From F1-60-MAGs149 sp032119475 (lineage in GTDB: Bacteria > Actinomycetota > Thermoleophilia > Gaiellales > F1-60-MAGs149): a stretch of 41,827 nucleotides of DNA. The notes beneath the pieces are model-generated. The model was not told where the DNA came from and made no database searches. It worked only from the letters and a program-made list of their open reading frames with translations. This document shows, in pieces, positions 16,456 to 25,418 of this stretch. Positions within the stretch are counted from its first letter, which is position 1, and every line of letters begins with the position of its first letter. The DNA is taken from NCBI GenBank assembly GCA_032119475.1, contig JAUMCA010000126.1, positions 1-41,827 of the forward strand, written 5' to 3'. Made by a program: the position numbers and the translations under genes.

Positions 16456-16532
16456 GCTGTCTGCCCCTGCGTCGCTCGCAGGGCAGCGCGCCTTACCGCA
16501 ATGCCCGGGCCCGCCCTCCCGCGGGCGATCGC

Positions 16533-17567
16533 CTACGCCGGGGCCGGCGCGCCGGCGGCCACGCGCAGGCGCGGCTTGACCGTCTCGGCGAAGCGCCGGA
16601 TGTTGGCCTGCACGAGGTCGTCGGGCATGCCGGACCAGCCGAAGCGGAAGATCAGGGTGTCGCAGCGGAGGCGGTCGAGGTGCTCCTGGAGCTCGGCGAC
16701 GCAGCGATCGGGCCCGCCGAGGATGAAGCGGCCACCGGCCTTGAGATCCTCCCAGTCGCGGTCGAGGCGATCCTGGGACATCACCTCGCTCTGACCCCAC
16801 TGGACGTACGCCTGGTACTTCGCCTGGAGGTACTGCCGCGCCTCGCGCTCCGCGCTCTCGTCGTCGTCGCCGACGTAGATCTCCTTCATCACCGGGAGCT
16901 CGGTCACCGGCGGGTGCCCGAACTCCGCGCGCGCGGCGTGGAACATGGCCAGCTGGCGCTCGAGCTCACCAAGGTTCGCGTGGGGGTTCACGGTCCAGGT
17001 GTCCGCGATGCGCGCGGCGCGGCGCACCGCCGAGTCCGCGTTCGCCGCGAGCCAGATCGGCGGGTGCGGTCGCTGCAGGGGCAGGACGGACAGCCGCGCT
17101 TCGCGGAGCTTGTAGCCGTGGCCCTCCGCCGTCACGGCCTCGCCGGCGAGCAGCCGCTTGACGACGTCCAGCTTCTCGTTGAAGACGCGGACGCGCTTCT
17201 CCGGCACGTCGAAGGCGTCGAACTCCTCGGCCCGGTAGCCGAGGCCGACGCCGAGGACCAGCCGGCCGCCCGTGATGGCGTCGAGGGTGGCCGCGTTCTC
17301 CGCGACCTCCACCGGGTTGAGCAGGGTCAGGAGCGCGATGTTCGTCGCCACGCGCATGTCGCCGGACTCGGCGGCGATGCGGCCGAGCAGCGGCATGGTC
17401 TGGAGCATCTGGAAGACGCCGGTGACGAAGTGCTGACCGGCGGACACGAGGTCGAAGCCGAGGTCGCGGCAGAGCGCCGTGTGCGCCACCGCCTGGCGCG
17501 CGATCTCGTCGGGCGCGACGCCCTCGGGCTGCTGCACGTTCAGGAAGATCCCGATCCTCGGCTCCAT
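16533..17567 (-). CDS. LLM-class F420-like oxidoreductase
   Basis: A 344-aa protein. The ATG at 17567 has a very strong TGGAGGAG site. It is a second, distinct luciferase-like protein: RIGIFLNVQQPEGV at the N-terminus, DLGFDLVSAGQHFV, VATNIALLTLLNPVEVAENA, the GGRLVLGVGLGYRAEEFDAF box and PPIWLAANADSAVRRAARI. The last two are the phosphate and isoalloxazine contacts expected of LLM flavin or F420 enzymes. The substrate is unknown. It is transcribed divergently from the beta-propeller gene, and a TATGCT at 17602-17597 may be its -10. Confidence 0.87.
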   Translation of the reverse strand: MEPRIGIFLNVQQPEGVAPDEIARQAVAHTALCRDLGFDLVSAGQHFVTGVFQMLQTMPLLGRIAAESGDMRVATNIALLTLLNPVEVAENAATLDAITGGRLVLGVGLGYRAEEFDAFDVPEKRVRVFNEKLDVVKRLLAGEAVTAEGHGYKLREARLSVLPLQRPHPPIWLAANADSAVRRAARIADTWTVNPHANLGELERQLAMFHAARAEFGHPPVTELPVMKEIYVGDDDESAEREARQYLQAKYQAYVQWGQSEVMSQDRLDRDWEDLKAGGRFILGGPDRCVAELQEHLDRLRCDTLIFRFGWSGMPDDLVQANIRRFAETVKPRLRVAAGAPAPA

Positions 17568-17666
17568 GCGCTCCTCCAGCGTCGCGTCCGGGCGGCAGCA
17601 TAGGACAGCCGGTGCGCGCCGATCCGGACGGCAGGAGTCGGGCATCTGCAGCGCGAACCGTGGGGC

Positions 17667-18743
17667 ATGCCCCGCCGCCTGCCCGTCAGCCTGATCGCCG
17701 TTGTCCTCGTGCTGCTCGCGGCGGGCCCCGCGATCGCGCGCCCGTCGGACCAGGCGCGCCTGCGGCTGGTGAAGACCATCACCGGCGACATCTCGCCGAA
17801 GTCCGTGGCGTCGAACGGCCGCGGCCTGGTGACCGCGCAGAACATGATGTACACGCACACCGTGACGGTCTACGACAGCCGCTCCATGCGGCTGGTGCGC
17901 ACGATCCCCGACGCGGTTCGGCTGTCGGCGTTCGGCATCTCCGGCCATCCGGGCATCTCGCGCGGCGCGCCGGTCGAGGCGGCGTTCTCGCCGGACGGAC
18001 AGCAGGCGTACGTGTCGAACTACGCGATGTACGGCGCCGGGTTCGGCCCTGAGGGGTCCGACACGTGCTCGCCCTCGTCGGGCTACGACCGCAGCTACGT
18101 CTACCGGATCGGGATGCGCTCGTTCCGCATCGACGCGGTCTACCGGGTCGGCGCGGTGCCGAAGGTCGTCGCCACGACGCCGGACGGCGCGTACGTCCTG
18201 GTCGCCAACTGGTGCTCGTACGACCTCAGCGTGATCGATACGCGCGCCGGGCGGGTCGTCCGCACGCTCCCGATGGGGGCGTACCCGCGGGGGATCGCCG
18301 TGGCGCCGGACGGGCGTGCCGCGTACGTCGCCCTGATGGGCGGCACCGATCTGATCCGCGTGGACCTCGTGACGTGGCGGACCCGCCCCCTGTCGATCGG
18401 CGTCAGCCCGCGCGCCGTCGTGGCGTCGCCGAACGGCCGCTTCCTCTACGTCACGCTCAACGCCGAGGGCCGGCTGGCGCGCCTCGACCTGCGCACGGGC
18501 CGCGTCATCAAGACGAACACCGGGCGGGCGCCGCGCAGCCTCGCGATCGCGCCGGACGGCACGGCCCTCTACGTGGTCAACTACGAGAGCGGCACCGTGG
18601 CGAAGGTGCGCGCCCGCGACATGCGGGTCACCCAGACGATCGACGCCTGCGTGCACCCGATCGGAATCGCGTACGACGCGCCGACGAAGCGGGTGTGGGT
18701 CGCCTGCTACGGCGGCGCACTGCTGGTCTTCAACGACCGCTAA
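17667..18743 (+). CDS. Secreted YncE-like beta-propeller (YVTN repeat) protein
   Basis: A 358-aa protein with a signal peptide (RRLPVSLIAVVLVLLAAGPA, cleavage near IARP). The mature protein has about seven repeats of the YVTN type, each with a blade pattern such as DGAYVLVANWCSYDLSVID, DGRAAYVALMGGTDLIRVD, NGRFLYVTLNAEGRLARLD or DGTALYVVNYESGTVAKVR. Such propellers sit outside the cytoplasmic membrane as binding or scaffold proteins; no catalytic site is visible. Its TAA stop codon is part of the palindromic repeat at 18737-18781, so the repeat defines the gene end. Confidence 0.85.
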   Translation: MPRRLPVSLIAVVLVLLAAGPAIARPSDQARLRLVKTITGDISPKSVASNGRGLVTAQNMMYTHTVTVYDSRSMRLVRTIPDAVRLSAFGISGHPGISRGAPVEAAFSPDGQQAYVSNYAMYGAGFGPEGSDTCSPSSGYDRSYVYRIGMRSFRIDAVYRVGAVPKVVATTPDGAYVLVANWCSYDLSVIDTRAGRVVRTLPMGAYPRGIAVAPDGRAAYVALMGGTDLIRVDLVTWRTRPLSIGVSPRAVVASPNGRFLYVTLNAEGRLARLDLRTGRVIKTNTGRAPRSLAIAPDGTALYVVNYESGTVAKVRARDMRVTQTIDACVHPIGIAYDAPTKRVWVACYGGALLVFNDR

Positions 18744-18781
18744 TGAAACAAAGGGGCCAGACCCCTTTGTTTCATTAGCGG
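18737..18781. repeat. Palindromic repeat, copy 1 (GGGGCCAGACCCC core)
   Basis: A perfect 20-bp stem (18737-18756 with 18762-18781) on a 5-nt loop CCAGA, with core AAAGGGGCCAGACCCCTTT. It overlaps the last codons and TAA of the propeller gene and is likely to act as a terminator. The same core recurs at 25419-25498 with different but again self-complementary flanks. Confidence 0.85.
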
Positions 18782-18928
18782 GGTGGGGGCTGCGCGCGTG
18801 CGCGCGGGGTGGGTGCGACGGCGTCGCACGGCAGGCTCGATGTGTCAGCGGATGGTGTGAGGTCGCGCGCCCCGCGCGCTGAAAGCGCGTGCGTTCCGCG
18901 TGCGCATCCGCGCGTCGCCGGTGGCGCG

Positions 18929-20557
18929 TCAGAGGCCGGCGTAGTCGACCGGTGCGCCGTCGACCCACGTCTCCTCGACGCGGATCGAGCGCAGGTCGTC
19001 GATCTCGACCGCGAGGGGGTTGGCGCTGAGGATCGCGAGGTCGGCCAGCTTGCCGGGCTCGAGGGAGCCGACGACGTGGTCGCGCTTCGTGGCCGCCGCG
19101 CCGTTGATCGTGTAGCCGCGCAGCGCCTCCTCGACGGTCAGGCGCAGCTCGGGGCCGCCGAGGGTCGAGCCGTAGCGGGTCCGGCGGGTCACGGCCGCCC
19201 AGATCGCCTCCAGCGGATCCGGCCCGGACACCGGCGTGTCCGACGACAGGACGATCGGCGCGCCCGCGTCCCGGAACTCGCCGTACGGGTTGTAGCGGTG
19301 CGCGCGATCGCCGAGCGCCTCGAGCAGCGCGTCGCCGACGAGGTAGCCGTGCGTCGGCTGGGGCACGGGGTGGATGCCGAGCGCGGCGATGCGGTGGACC
19401 TGCTCGGGCGACGGCATGCCGCAGTGCTCGATGCGGTGGCGGTGGTCGTCACGCGCGACGTCGTCGAGCGACTCCGTGACGGCGTCGAGCACGATCTGGA
19501 TCGCCGAGTCGCCCTGGGCGTGGGTGCCGGTCTGCAGGCCGAAGCGGTGGGCACGGCGGATCAGCCGCCGCAGCTCCTCGGGCTCGTGGTAGAGCTGGCC
19601 GTGGTGGCACGGGTCGAAGCGGTAGCCGCTCTCGAAGTACGCGGTCAGTCCCGTCAGCGTGCCGTCCGCGTACAGCTTCAGCCCGGCGAAGGCGAGGTGG
19701 TCGTCGCCGAGGCGGGAGCGCAGGCCGAGTTCGACGAGCGTCTCGAGCAGCGTCGACAGGGTCAGCATCGAGACGCGCAGCCGCAGCCGCCCGTCGTCGC
19801 GCGCCGATAGGTACGTCTCCATCTCGCGGCGCGTGACCTGGCAGTCCGTCACCGACGTGACGCCGGCCTTCAGCAGCATCGTCTGCGCGTTGCAGAGCAG
19901 GTCGACCAGGCGCTCGGGCGCGTCGGGGATGTGGATGTTCGGGCCGTGGTCGCGCGTCTTCACGCCCTCGGGCCCGGTGATCAGGTCGATCGCCGCGTCC
20001 CACAGCACGCCGGTCGGATCGCCTGCCGCATCGCGCTCGATGCGCCCGCCCGCCGGGTCCGGCGTCGCCGCCGTGATGCCGCTGTCGGCGAGGCAGCGGC
20101 TGTTGACCATCACGCCATGGCCCGACCGGTGCATGACCGCGACCACGCGGTCGGTTGCGACGCGGTCGAGGTCGGCTGCCTCGGGGTTGCGGCGCACGTC
20201 GAGGTCGCCGTGGTGGACGCCGAAGCCCCACACGGCGGCGGTGGGGGGCAGGCTGTCGCGTCGTCGCCCGAGGACGGCGACAAGCTGGTCGATCGTGGTC
20301 ACCTCGGGCGGTGCGCAGTCCACCCACGCGGCGCACTGGCCGAGCATCAGGGGGTGGGTGTGCGCGTCGACGAAGCCCGGCAGCAGGGTGCGTCCTCCGA
20401 GGTCGACGTCGACCGCGCCGCGGCCCGCGGCGTCGCGGCAGTCGTCCAGCGTGCCCGCGTGCAGGATCCGCTCGTCGAGCAGCGCGACCGCCTCGACCGC
20501 GCCCGCGGCGCCCATGGTCAGGATCGGGCCGCCGCTGATGATCGTCCGCCGGTTCAT
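18929..20557 (-). CDS. YtcJ-type amidohydrolase (amidohydrolase family 3)
   Basis: A 542-aa protein with the family layout: a small beta-sandwich (1-55) in front of a TIM barrel opening with the metal motif GFVDAHTHP (residues about 61-69). The middle has GLKLYADGTLTG (metal-site Lys region), QTGTHAQGD, HRIEHCGM, and SSDTPVSGPDPLEAIW with the catalytic Asp. The C-terminus, GSLEPGKLADLAILS, is the usual end of this group. The family hydrolyses amides and is often found in catabolic regions; its substrate here is unknown. The ATG is preceded by TACGGT six nt upstream and no strong ribosome site, suggesting a leaderless transcript. Confidence 0.87.
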   Translation of the reverse strand: MNRRTIISGGPILTMGAAGAVEAVALLDERILHAGTLDDCRDAAGRGAVDVDLGGRTLLPGFVDAHTHPLMLGQCAAWVDCAPPEVTTIDQLVAVLGRRRDSLPPTAAVWGFGVHHGDLDVRRNPEAADLDRVATDRVVAVMHRSGHGVMVNSRCLADSGITAATPDPAGGRIERDAAGDPTGVLWDAAIDLITGPEGVKTRDHGPNIHIPDAPERLVDLLCNAQTMLLKAGVTSVTDCQVTRREMETYLSARDDGRLRLRVSMLTLSTLLETLVELGLRSRLGDDHLAFAGLKLYADGTLTGLTAYFESGYRFDPCHHGQLYHEPEELRRLIRRAHRFGLQTGTHAQGDSAIQIVLDAVTESLDDVARDDHRHRIEHCGMPSPEQVHRIAALGIHPVPQPTHGYLVGDALLEALGDRAHRYNPYGEFRDAGAPIVLSSDTPVSGPDPLEAIWAAVTRRTRYGSTLGGPELRLTVEEALRGYTINGAAATKRDHVVGSLEPGKLADLAILSANPLAVEIDDLRSIRVEETWVDGAPVDYAGL

Positions 20558-20563
20558 GCATCC

Positions 20564-20569
20564 ACCGTA
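20564..20569 (-). promoter_or_regulatory. Candidate -10 (TACGGT) for a leaderless transcript
   Basis: Minus-strand TACGGT ends 6 nt before the ATG at 20557, which would put the transcription start at or next to the start codon. Confidence 0.4.
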
Positions 20570-20588
20570 CCGGGGTGGGGCGCGATCG

Positions 20589-22085
20589 TCAGCGGGCCGC
20601 GACGAAGTCGTCGAAGTCCGGGCGCAGCGTGTCCTTCCAGTAGTCGAGCATGAAGCCCGACCAGTTGTTCTGGACCTTGCCGTCCGCCGTCACGTACCAC
20701 GAGCGGCAGCCGCTGGCCCAGACCGACCGCGCGAGGTCCTGCTGCAGCTCGTCGTTGAAGCGCGCCTGCGCCGTGGGATCGACCTCGAGGCGGCGTAGCC
20801 CGCCGGCCCGCATGTGCTCGAGGCACTTGCGGATGTAGCGGATCTGGCACTCGATCATGAAGATGATCGTGCCGTGCCCCAGGTTGGTGTTCGGCCCGTA
20901 CAGCATGAACAGGTTCGGGAACCCGGCGACCGTGATGCCGAGGTGCGCCTGCGGCCCCTCGCGCCACGCCTCGGCGAGCCGCGTGCCGTGCGCGCCGGTC
21001 ACCTCGACGGTCGACATGAACCTCGTCGAGTCGAAGCCCGTGCCCCAGACGATCGCGTCGAGCGGTCCGATGGTGCCGCTCTCCGTCTCGATGGAGTCCG
21101 CCGTGATGCGCACGATGCGATCGGTGACGAGCTCCACGTTGTCCCGCTGCAGCGTGGGGTACCAGTCGTTCGACAGCAGCACCCGCTTGCAGCCGATGCC
21201 ATAGCGCGGGGTCAGCTTCTCGCGCAGCGCCGGGTCGGGCACCTGCTTCGCGAGGTGGCGCAGCGCCACGTCCTGCCACTGCTCGGCGCGGTCGGACCCC
21301 TGGATCAGGCCCCACCACCTCTGCCCGGGCCGAAAGGCGAGGAAGCCCTTCTCGTTGAACCAGAAGATGCCGAGGCGGTGGAGCGACTCGAGGCCGGGGA
21401 CGTGCCGGAACAGGCGCTTCCTGCGCTCGGTGTAGGGGTAGTCGCGGCGGGGCACGATCCACGACGGGGTGCGCTGGAAGACGGCGAGGTGGCCGACCTC
21501 CTTCGCGATCTCCGGCACGAACTGGGCGGCGCTCGCCCCGTTGCCGATCACCGCGACGCGCTTGCCGCGCAGATCGGCGTCGTGGTCCCAGCGCGCCGAG
21601 TGGAACTGGGTCCCGGCGAAGTCGTCGCGTCCCTGGATCTCCGGGATCAGCGGCTCGTTGAGCTGGCCGCACCCGAAGATGACCACGTCGTGCTCGATCC
21701 GCTCGCCGCCCGTCGTCGTCAGCGTCCACGTGCTCGCGGCGTCGTCGAACACGGCCGTCTCGATGCGCGTCGACAGCCGCGTCCTCGGGTACAGGTCCTC
21801 CTCGCGCATGCAGGCCTTGAGGTACTCGCGGATCTCCTCGTGGCCGGCGTACGTCTTCGTCCACTCGTGGTTGCGCTTGAAGGAGAAGGAGTACAGGTGC
21901 GAGCCGATGTCGCAGGCCGCCCCGGGGTACGTGTTCCAGTACCACGTGCCGCCGACCTCGTCGGCCGCCTCGTAGATCGTCAGGTCGCGGAACCCCGCCT
22001 CCTGCAGGCGGATCGCCATCCCGATGCCGCTGAATCCCGCGCCGATGATGGCGATGCGGGGACCGCTCCCGTTCCGTCCGCCCAT
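20589..22085 (-). CDS. Baeyer-Villiger-type flavin monooxygenase
   Basis: A 498-aa protein with two Rossmann motifs, IIGAGFSG (FAD, 13-20) and VIGNGASAAQ (NADPH, about 179-188). Between them is the type I Baeyer-Villiger fingerprint FxGxxxHxxxW, as F156-AGTQFHSAR-W166. TYPGAACDI is also typical. The enzyme would insert oxygen next to a ketone using NADPH and O2, giving an ester or lactone. The neighbouring CoA ligase, enoyl-CoA hydratase and acyl-CoA dehydrogenase could then degrade the products, but this is inference. The ATG lacks a ribosome site and follows TACGCT by 7 nt. Confidence 0.9.
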   Translation of the reverse strand: MGGRNGSGPRIAIIGAGFSGIGMAIRLQEAGFRDLTIYEAADEVGGTWYWNTYPGAACDIGSHLYSFSFKRNHEWTKTYAGHEEIREYLKACMREEDLYPRTRLSTRIETAVFDDAASTWTLTTTGGERIEHDVVIFGCGQLNEPLIPEIQGRDDFAGTQFHSARWDHDADLRGKRVAVIGNGASAAQFVPEIAKEVGHLAVFQRTPSWIVPRRDYPYTERRKRLFRHVPGLESLHRLGIFWFNEKGFLAFRPGQRWWGLIQGSDRAEQWQDVALRHLAKQVPDPALREKLTPRYGIGCKRVLLSNDWYPTLQRDNVELVTDRIVRITADSIETESGTIGPLDAIVWGTGFDSTRFMSTVEVTGAHGTRLAEAWREGPQAHLGITVAGFPNLFMLYGPNTNLGHGTIIFMIECQIRYIRKCLEHMRAGGLRRLEVDPTAQARFNDELQQDLARSVWASGCRSWYVTADGKVQNNWSGFMLDYWKDTLRPDFDDFVAAR

Positions 22086-22092
22086 TGCCGGC

Positions 22093-22098
22093 AGCGTA
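22093..22098 (-). promoter_or_regulatory. Candidate -10 (TACGCT) for a leaderless transcript
   Basis: Minus-strand TACGCT ends 7 nt before the ATG at 22085 of the monooxygenase gene, inside a 44-nt intergenic gap with no ribosome-binding site. Confidence 0.45.
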
Positions 22099-22129
22099 GC
22101 GCCGCTCGCGCGTCCGCCGCTGGACACGG

Positions 22130-22876
22130 TCAGCGGGTGCCGAAGCGGCGGATCGCCGCCTGGGTCGCCGGGTCGGCGAACGTGTCGAGTTCCGCGACCA
22201 GTTCGGCGGCCACGGCCGCGTCGTAGCTCGCGCCGCTCGGGCCGTCGAGGAGCTCGCGCGTCCGCCGCACGCCGATCCCCGGATGCCCGGCGATGACGGC
22301 GGCGATCCGCAGCGCCTCGGCGCGCAGGCCGCCGGCCGGCACAGCCCGTTCGGCGAGGCCGATCGCCACCGCCTCCGAACCGCTGACCTCCTCGCCGGCG
22401 AGGAGGAGGAGACGCGCCCGGCCGGCGCCGACGAGCCGCGGCAGGATGTGCGTCAGGCCGCCGGTCGGGCTGAGCCCGATGTCCAGATCGCCGACCCGCA
22501 GACGGGCGTCGTCGGCGACGACGCGCAGGTCGCACTGGCACATCAGCTCGAAGCCGCCGGCGACCGCGTGGCCGTGCACGGCGGCGATGACGGGGCATCC
22601 GAGCGCGCGGATCGCGAAGCCGATCTGCGCGTAGCGGTCGAGGAAGGCCGCGAACCCGGCGGCGTCGAGCCCGTCCAGCTCCTTCAGGTCCGCGCCGCCG
22701 CAGAAGGACGGGCCGGCGCCCGCCAGCACGACGCAGCGGACGCCCTCGTCGTCGCGGACCCGCGCGAGCTCGGTCAGCAGGTTCCCGATCGCCTCGGACG
22801 AGAGGGCGTTGCGCGCCTCGGGCCGGTGGAGCTCGAGCAGCGCGACCGGGCCGTGGTCCTCGCGGCGCAGGGTCAT
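22130..22876 (-). CDS. Enoyl-CoA hydratase/isomerase family protein
   Basis: A 248-aa crotonase-fold protein. The oxyanion-hole segments are FCGGADLKEL and AAVHGHAVAGGFELMCQCDL, and LRVGDLDIGLSPTGG covers the usual active-site region. The second catalytic Glu of true hydratases is replaced around the IGLSPTGG segment, so isomerase, hydrolase or other crotonase chemistry is possible. Its ATG overlaps the stop of the CoA-ligase gene upstream (ATGA, 22873-22876), so the two are coupled and probably act in sequence on the same acyl-CoA. Confidence 0.87.
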   Translation of the reverse strand: MTLRREDHGPVALLELHRPEARNALSSEAIGNLLTELARVRDDEGVRCVVLAGAGPSFCGGADLKELDGLDAAGFAAFLDRYAQIGFAIRALGCPVIAAVHGHAVAGGFELMCQCDLRVVADDARLRVGDLDIGLSPTGGLTHILPRLVGAGRARLLLLAGEEVSGSEAVAIGLAERAVPAGGLRAEALRIAAVIAGHPGIGVRRTRELLDGPSGASYDAAVAAELVAELDTFADPATQAAIRRFGTR

Positions 22877-24195
22877 TCGGGTACCTCCCCGTCGTAGACG
22901 CGGTACAGGCGCTTGGACTTCCGCTCCGCGCGCGGCAGCGTCTCGGCCGACACGATCTCGATCGCGGGCGTGAAGTTCAGCCGCGCCTGGATGGCCGCCG
23001 CGACGCGCGCCGCGAGGTCCGGACCGTCGTCCTCGCCGCGCTCCACCACGATCCGCGGGGCGTAGTCGATCGGCGGCGCCTGCTCGAGCAGGATCCGGAA
23101 CTCGCCCGTCAGCGCCGGGCGCAGGCCGTAGAGGACGTCCTGGACGCCGAGCGGGAAGACGTTCACCCCGCGCACGATGAACATGTCGTCGCTGCGACCC
23201 ACCATGGAGAAGCGGAGGCCCGTGCGCCCGCAGGGGCACGGCTCGCCGTGGACGCGGACGAGGTCATGCGAGCGGTAGCGGACCAGGTAGCTGGCCTCGC
23301 GCCCGAGGTTCGTGAACACCAGCTCGCCGACGGCGCCGTCGGCCGGATCGACCGCCTCCCCGCTGACCGGGTCGATCAGCTCGGTCGCGAAGTGCCCGCG
23401 GGTGATCAGGTGCAGGCCCGTCAGGTGGTCGCACTCGGCCGCCATGACGCCGGTCTCGGACAGGCCGTAGACGTCACGCGCCACGCAGCCCCACGTCGAC
23501 TCGATCGCGTCGCGGAAGCCGGGCACCTGCAGGCCGCCCTCGCCGGAGAAGACCCCGCGGCGCATCCGCAGCGCGCGCGGTTCCAGCCCCTGCTCGCGCG
23601 CGACCTGCGCGAGCCGCAGGGCGTACGCCGGCGTCGAGTACAGGACCCACGGCGTGGCCATCGCGTCGACGAGCTCGATCAGGCGGAGCGAGTTGCCGAC
23701 GCCGTAGGGGAGGACGGCGAGCCCGGCCCGCTCGAAGCCCATGTGGTCGGTGACGCCGCCGACGTACATCGAGTAGTTCATGCACTCGAGCAGCAGGTCG
23801 CCCGGGCCGAGGCCGGCGCAGGCGACGGCGCGGGCCGCGACGTCGTCCATCCAGTCGGTGTCGGCCCGCGTGAACGCCATCCGCATCGGCACCCCGGTCG
23901 TGCCGCCGGTGCACTGGATGCGCGTGATGCGGTCGAGGGGCGCTCCCTGCGTGCCGCCGAGCGGCGGGTCGGCGTCCTGCGACCGGCGCAGGTCGTCCTT
24001 CTCGGTGAACGGCAGGCGCCGGAGGTCGTCGACGGTCCGGATCGCCGCCGGGTCGACGCCGGCGGCCGCCCACAGTTCGCGGTAGAACGGGCTCGTGGCG
24101 TGCACGTAGGCGAGCTGGTCCGGCAGGCGCGCGGCGATCTCCGCCGGCTCGTCCGCCGGGTCGCCGCACTCGGCGTCGGGGTCCCGGATCGTCAC
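22873..24195 (-). CDS. Phenylacetate-CoA ligase (PaaK)-like AMP-forming CoA ligase
   Basis: A 440-aa protein with a GTG start, typical PaaK length. Family features: FYRELWAAAGVDPAAI near the N-terminus, the phosphate loop CTGGTTGVPMRMAFT, YGLSETG, VRYRSHDL, the Cys pair CPCGRTG, GRSDDMFIVRGVNVFPLGVQ, and a C-terminal basic region KSKRLYR with the adenylation Lys. It would activate an aromatic or other carboxylic acid to its CoA thioester. No other paa genes are nearby, so phenylacetate itself is not assured. It has no ribosome site; TAGCGT ends 6 nt before the GTG. Confidence 0.88.
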   Translation of the reverse strand: MTIRDPDAECGDPADEPAEIAARLPDQLAYVHATSPFYRELWAAAGVDPAAIRTVDDLRRLPFTEKDDLRRSQDADPPLGGTQGAPLDRITRIQCTGGTTGVPMRMAFTRADTDWMDDVAARAVACAGLGPGDLLLECMNYSMYVGGVTDHMGFERAGLAVLPYGVGNSLRLIELVDAMATPWVLYSTPAYALRLAQVAREQGLEPRALRMRRGVFSGEGGLQVPGFRDAIESTWGCVARDVYGLSETGVMAAECDHLTGLHLITRGHFATELIDPVSGEAVDPADGAVGELVFTNLGREASYLVRYRSHDLVRVHGEPCPCGRTGLRFSMVGRSDDMFIVRGVNVFPLGVQDVLYGLRPALTGEFRILLEQAPPIDYAPRIVVERGEDDGPDLAARVAAAIQARLNFTPAIEIVSAETLPRAERKSKRLYRVYDGEVPE

Positions 24196-24201
24196 GGCGC
24201 A

Positions 24202-24207
24202 ACGCTA
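24202..24207 (-). promoter_or_regulatory. Candidate -10 (TAGCGT) for a leaderless transcript
   Basis: Minus-strand TAGCGT ends 6 nt before the GTG at 24195, with no ribosome-binding site between them. Confidence 0.4.
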
Positions 24208-24278
24208 TCAGCGGCCGGGTGACCGCCGGTAGACTGGCGGACGCGCGCGACCCGCGTGCAGGCCACGAGGAGCGCGTG

Positions 24279-25412
24279 ATGGATTTCGACCTTCCCGGCG
24301 AGCACGAGGACTTCCGTGCGGTCATCCGCGACTTCGCCGAGCAGCGGATCGCGCCGATCGCCGAGGAGCTCGACCGCGAGCACCGCTTCCCGTACGAGAT
24401 CGTCGCCGAGTTGGCGGAGCTCGGGGTGATGGGGATCCCGTTCCCGGAGGAGATCGGCGGCGGCGGGGGTGACACGCTGCTCTACGCCATCGCCGTCGAG
24501 GAGCTGACCCGCGTCGACGCGTCCGTGGGCGTGACGGTCGCGGCGCACACGTCGCTCGGCACGATGCCCATCTACCTCTACGGCACCGCTGCGCAGAAGG
24601 CCGCGTGGCTGCCCGACCTCGTCAGCGGCCGCGCGCTCGCCGCGTTCGGGCTGACGGAGCCGGAGGCCGGATCGGACGCGGGCAGCCCGCGCACCCGCGC
24701 CGAGCTCGTGGACGGCGCATGGCGGATCAACGGGTCGAAGATGTTCATCACCAACTCGGGCACGGACATCACGCGCTGCGTGACGATCACCGCGGTCACC
24801 GGCGAGGACGAGATCTCGAACATCATCGTCCCGAACGACGCGCCCGGGTACACGCGCAGCGCGCCGCTGCGGAAGATGGGCTGGCACGCCTCCGACACGC
24901 GCGAGCTGGTCTTCCAGGACTGCCAGGTGCCCGAGGAGAACCTGCTCGGACCGCGCGGGCGCGGGTTCAAGCAGTTCCTCGAGATCCTCGACGGCGGGCG
25001 CATCTCGATCGCGGCGATGGGCCTCGGCACGATGCAGGCCGCCTACGACCTGTCGTACGCGTACGCGCAGCAGCGCAACCAGTTCGGCCGTCCGATCAAG
25101 GACTTCCAGGCGATCCGCTTCAAGCTCGCCGACATGGCGGTGGAGCTCGAGGCGGCGCGCGCGCTCGTCTACCGCGCCGCCTGGCTGAAGGACCAGGGGC
25201 GCCCGTACGCGCACGCGGCGGCGATCGCGAAGCTGTACACCGGCGAGGCCTCCCACCGAGCCGTCAACGAGGCCGTGCAGATCCACGGCGGCTACGGCTA
25301 CATGGACGAGTACGCGATCTCGCGCATCTACCGCGACCAGAAGGTGCTCGAGATCGGCGAGGGCACGAACGAGGTGCAGCGGCTCGTGATCGCTCGCGGC
25401 CTCGGCCTCTAG
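24279..25412 (+). CDS. Acyl-CoA dehydrogenase (short/medium-chain type)
   Basis: A 377-aa protein; ATG at 24279 with GAGGAG upstream and a possible -10 TAGACT at 24230-24235. Domain blocks: AFGLTEPEAGSDAG, then WRINGSKMFITNSG, RNQFGRPIKDFQAIRFKLAD and IHGGYGYMDEYAISRIYRD. The catalytic base is probably the Glu in VLEIGEGTNEVQ, as in SCAD/MCAD. The alternative position used by isovaleryl-CoA dehydrogenase (LDGGRIS helix) carries Gly, so this is not a clear leucine-pathway enzyme. It converges on the acyl-CoA carboxylase operon across the paired palindromic repeat. Confidence 0.9.
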   Translation: MDFDLPGEHEDFRAVIRDFAEQRIAPIAEELDREHRFPYEIVAELAELGVMGIPFPEEIGGGGGDTLLYAIAVEELTRVDASVGVTVAAHTSLGTMPIYLYGTAAQKAAWLPDLVSGRALAAFGLTEPEAGSDAGSPRTRAELVDGAWRINGSKMFITNSGTDITRCVTITAVTGEDEISNIIVPNDAPGYTRSAPLRKMGWHASDTRELVFQDCQVPEENLLGPRGRGFKQFLEILDGGRISIAAMGLGTMQAAYDLSYAYAQQRNQFGRPIKDFQAIRFKLADMAVELEAARALVYRAAWLKDQGRPYAHAAAIAKLYTGEASHRAVNEAVQIHGGYGYMDEYAISRIYRDQKVLEIGEGTNEVQRLVIARGLGL

Positions 25413-25418
25413 CCGGAA

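Noticed and set aside
16509..16526. GC-only hairpin (GCCCGC/GCGGGC) after the LLM oxidoreductase gene
   Set aside because: Only 6 bp, no T-tract, in very GC-rich DNA; a terminator is possible but not supported.
18782..18928. 147-nt GC-rich gap with small hairpins, for example GTGCGAC/GTCGCAC at 18813-18829
   Set aside because: Short stems of this kind are expected by chance at this base composition; no open frame, RNA gene or repeat is supported.
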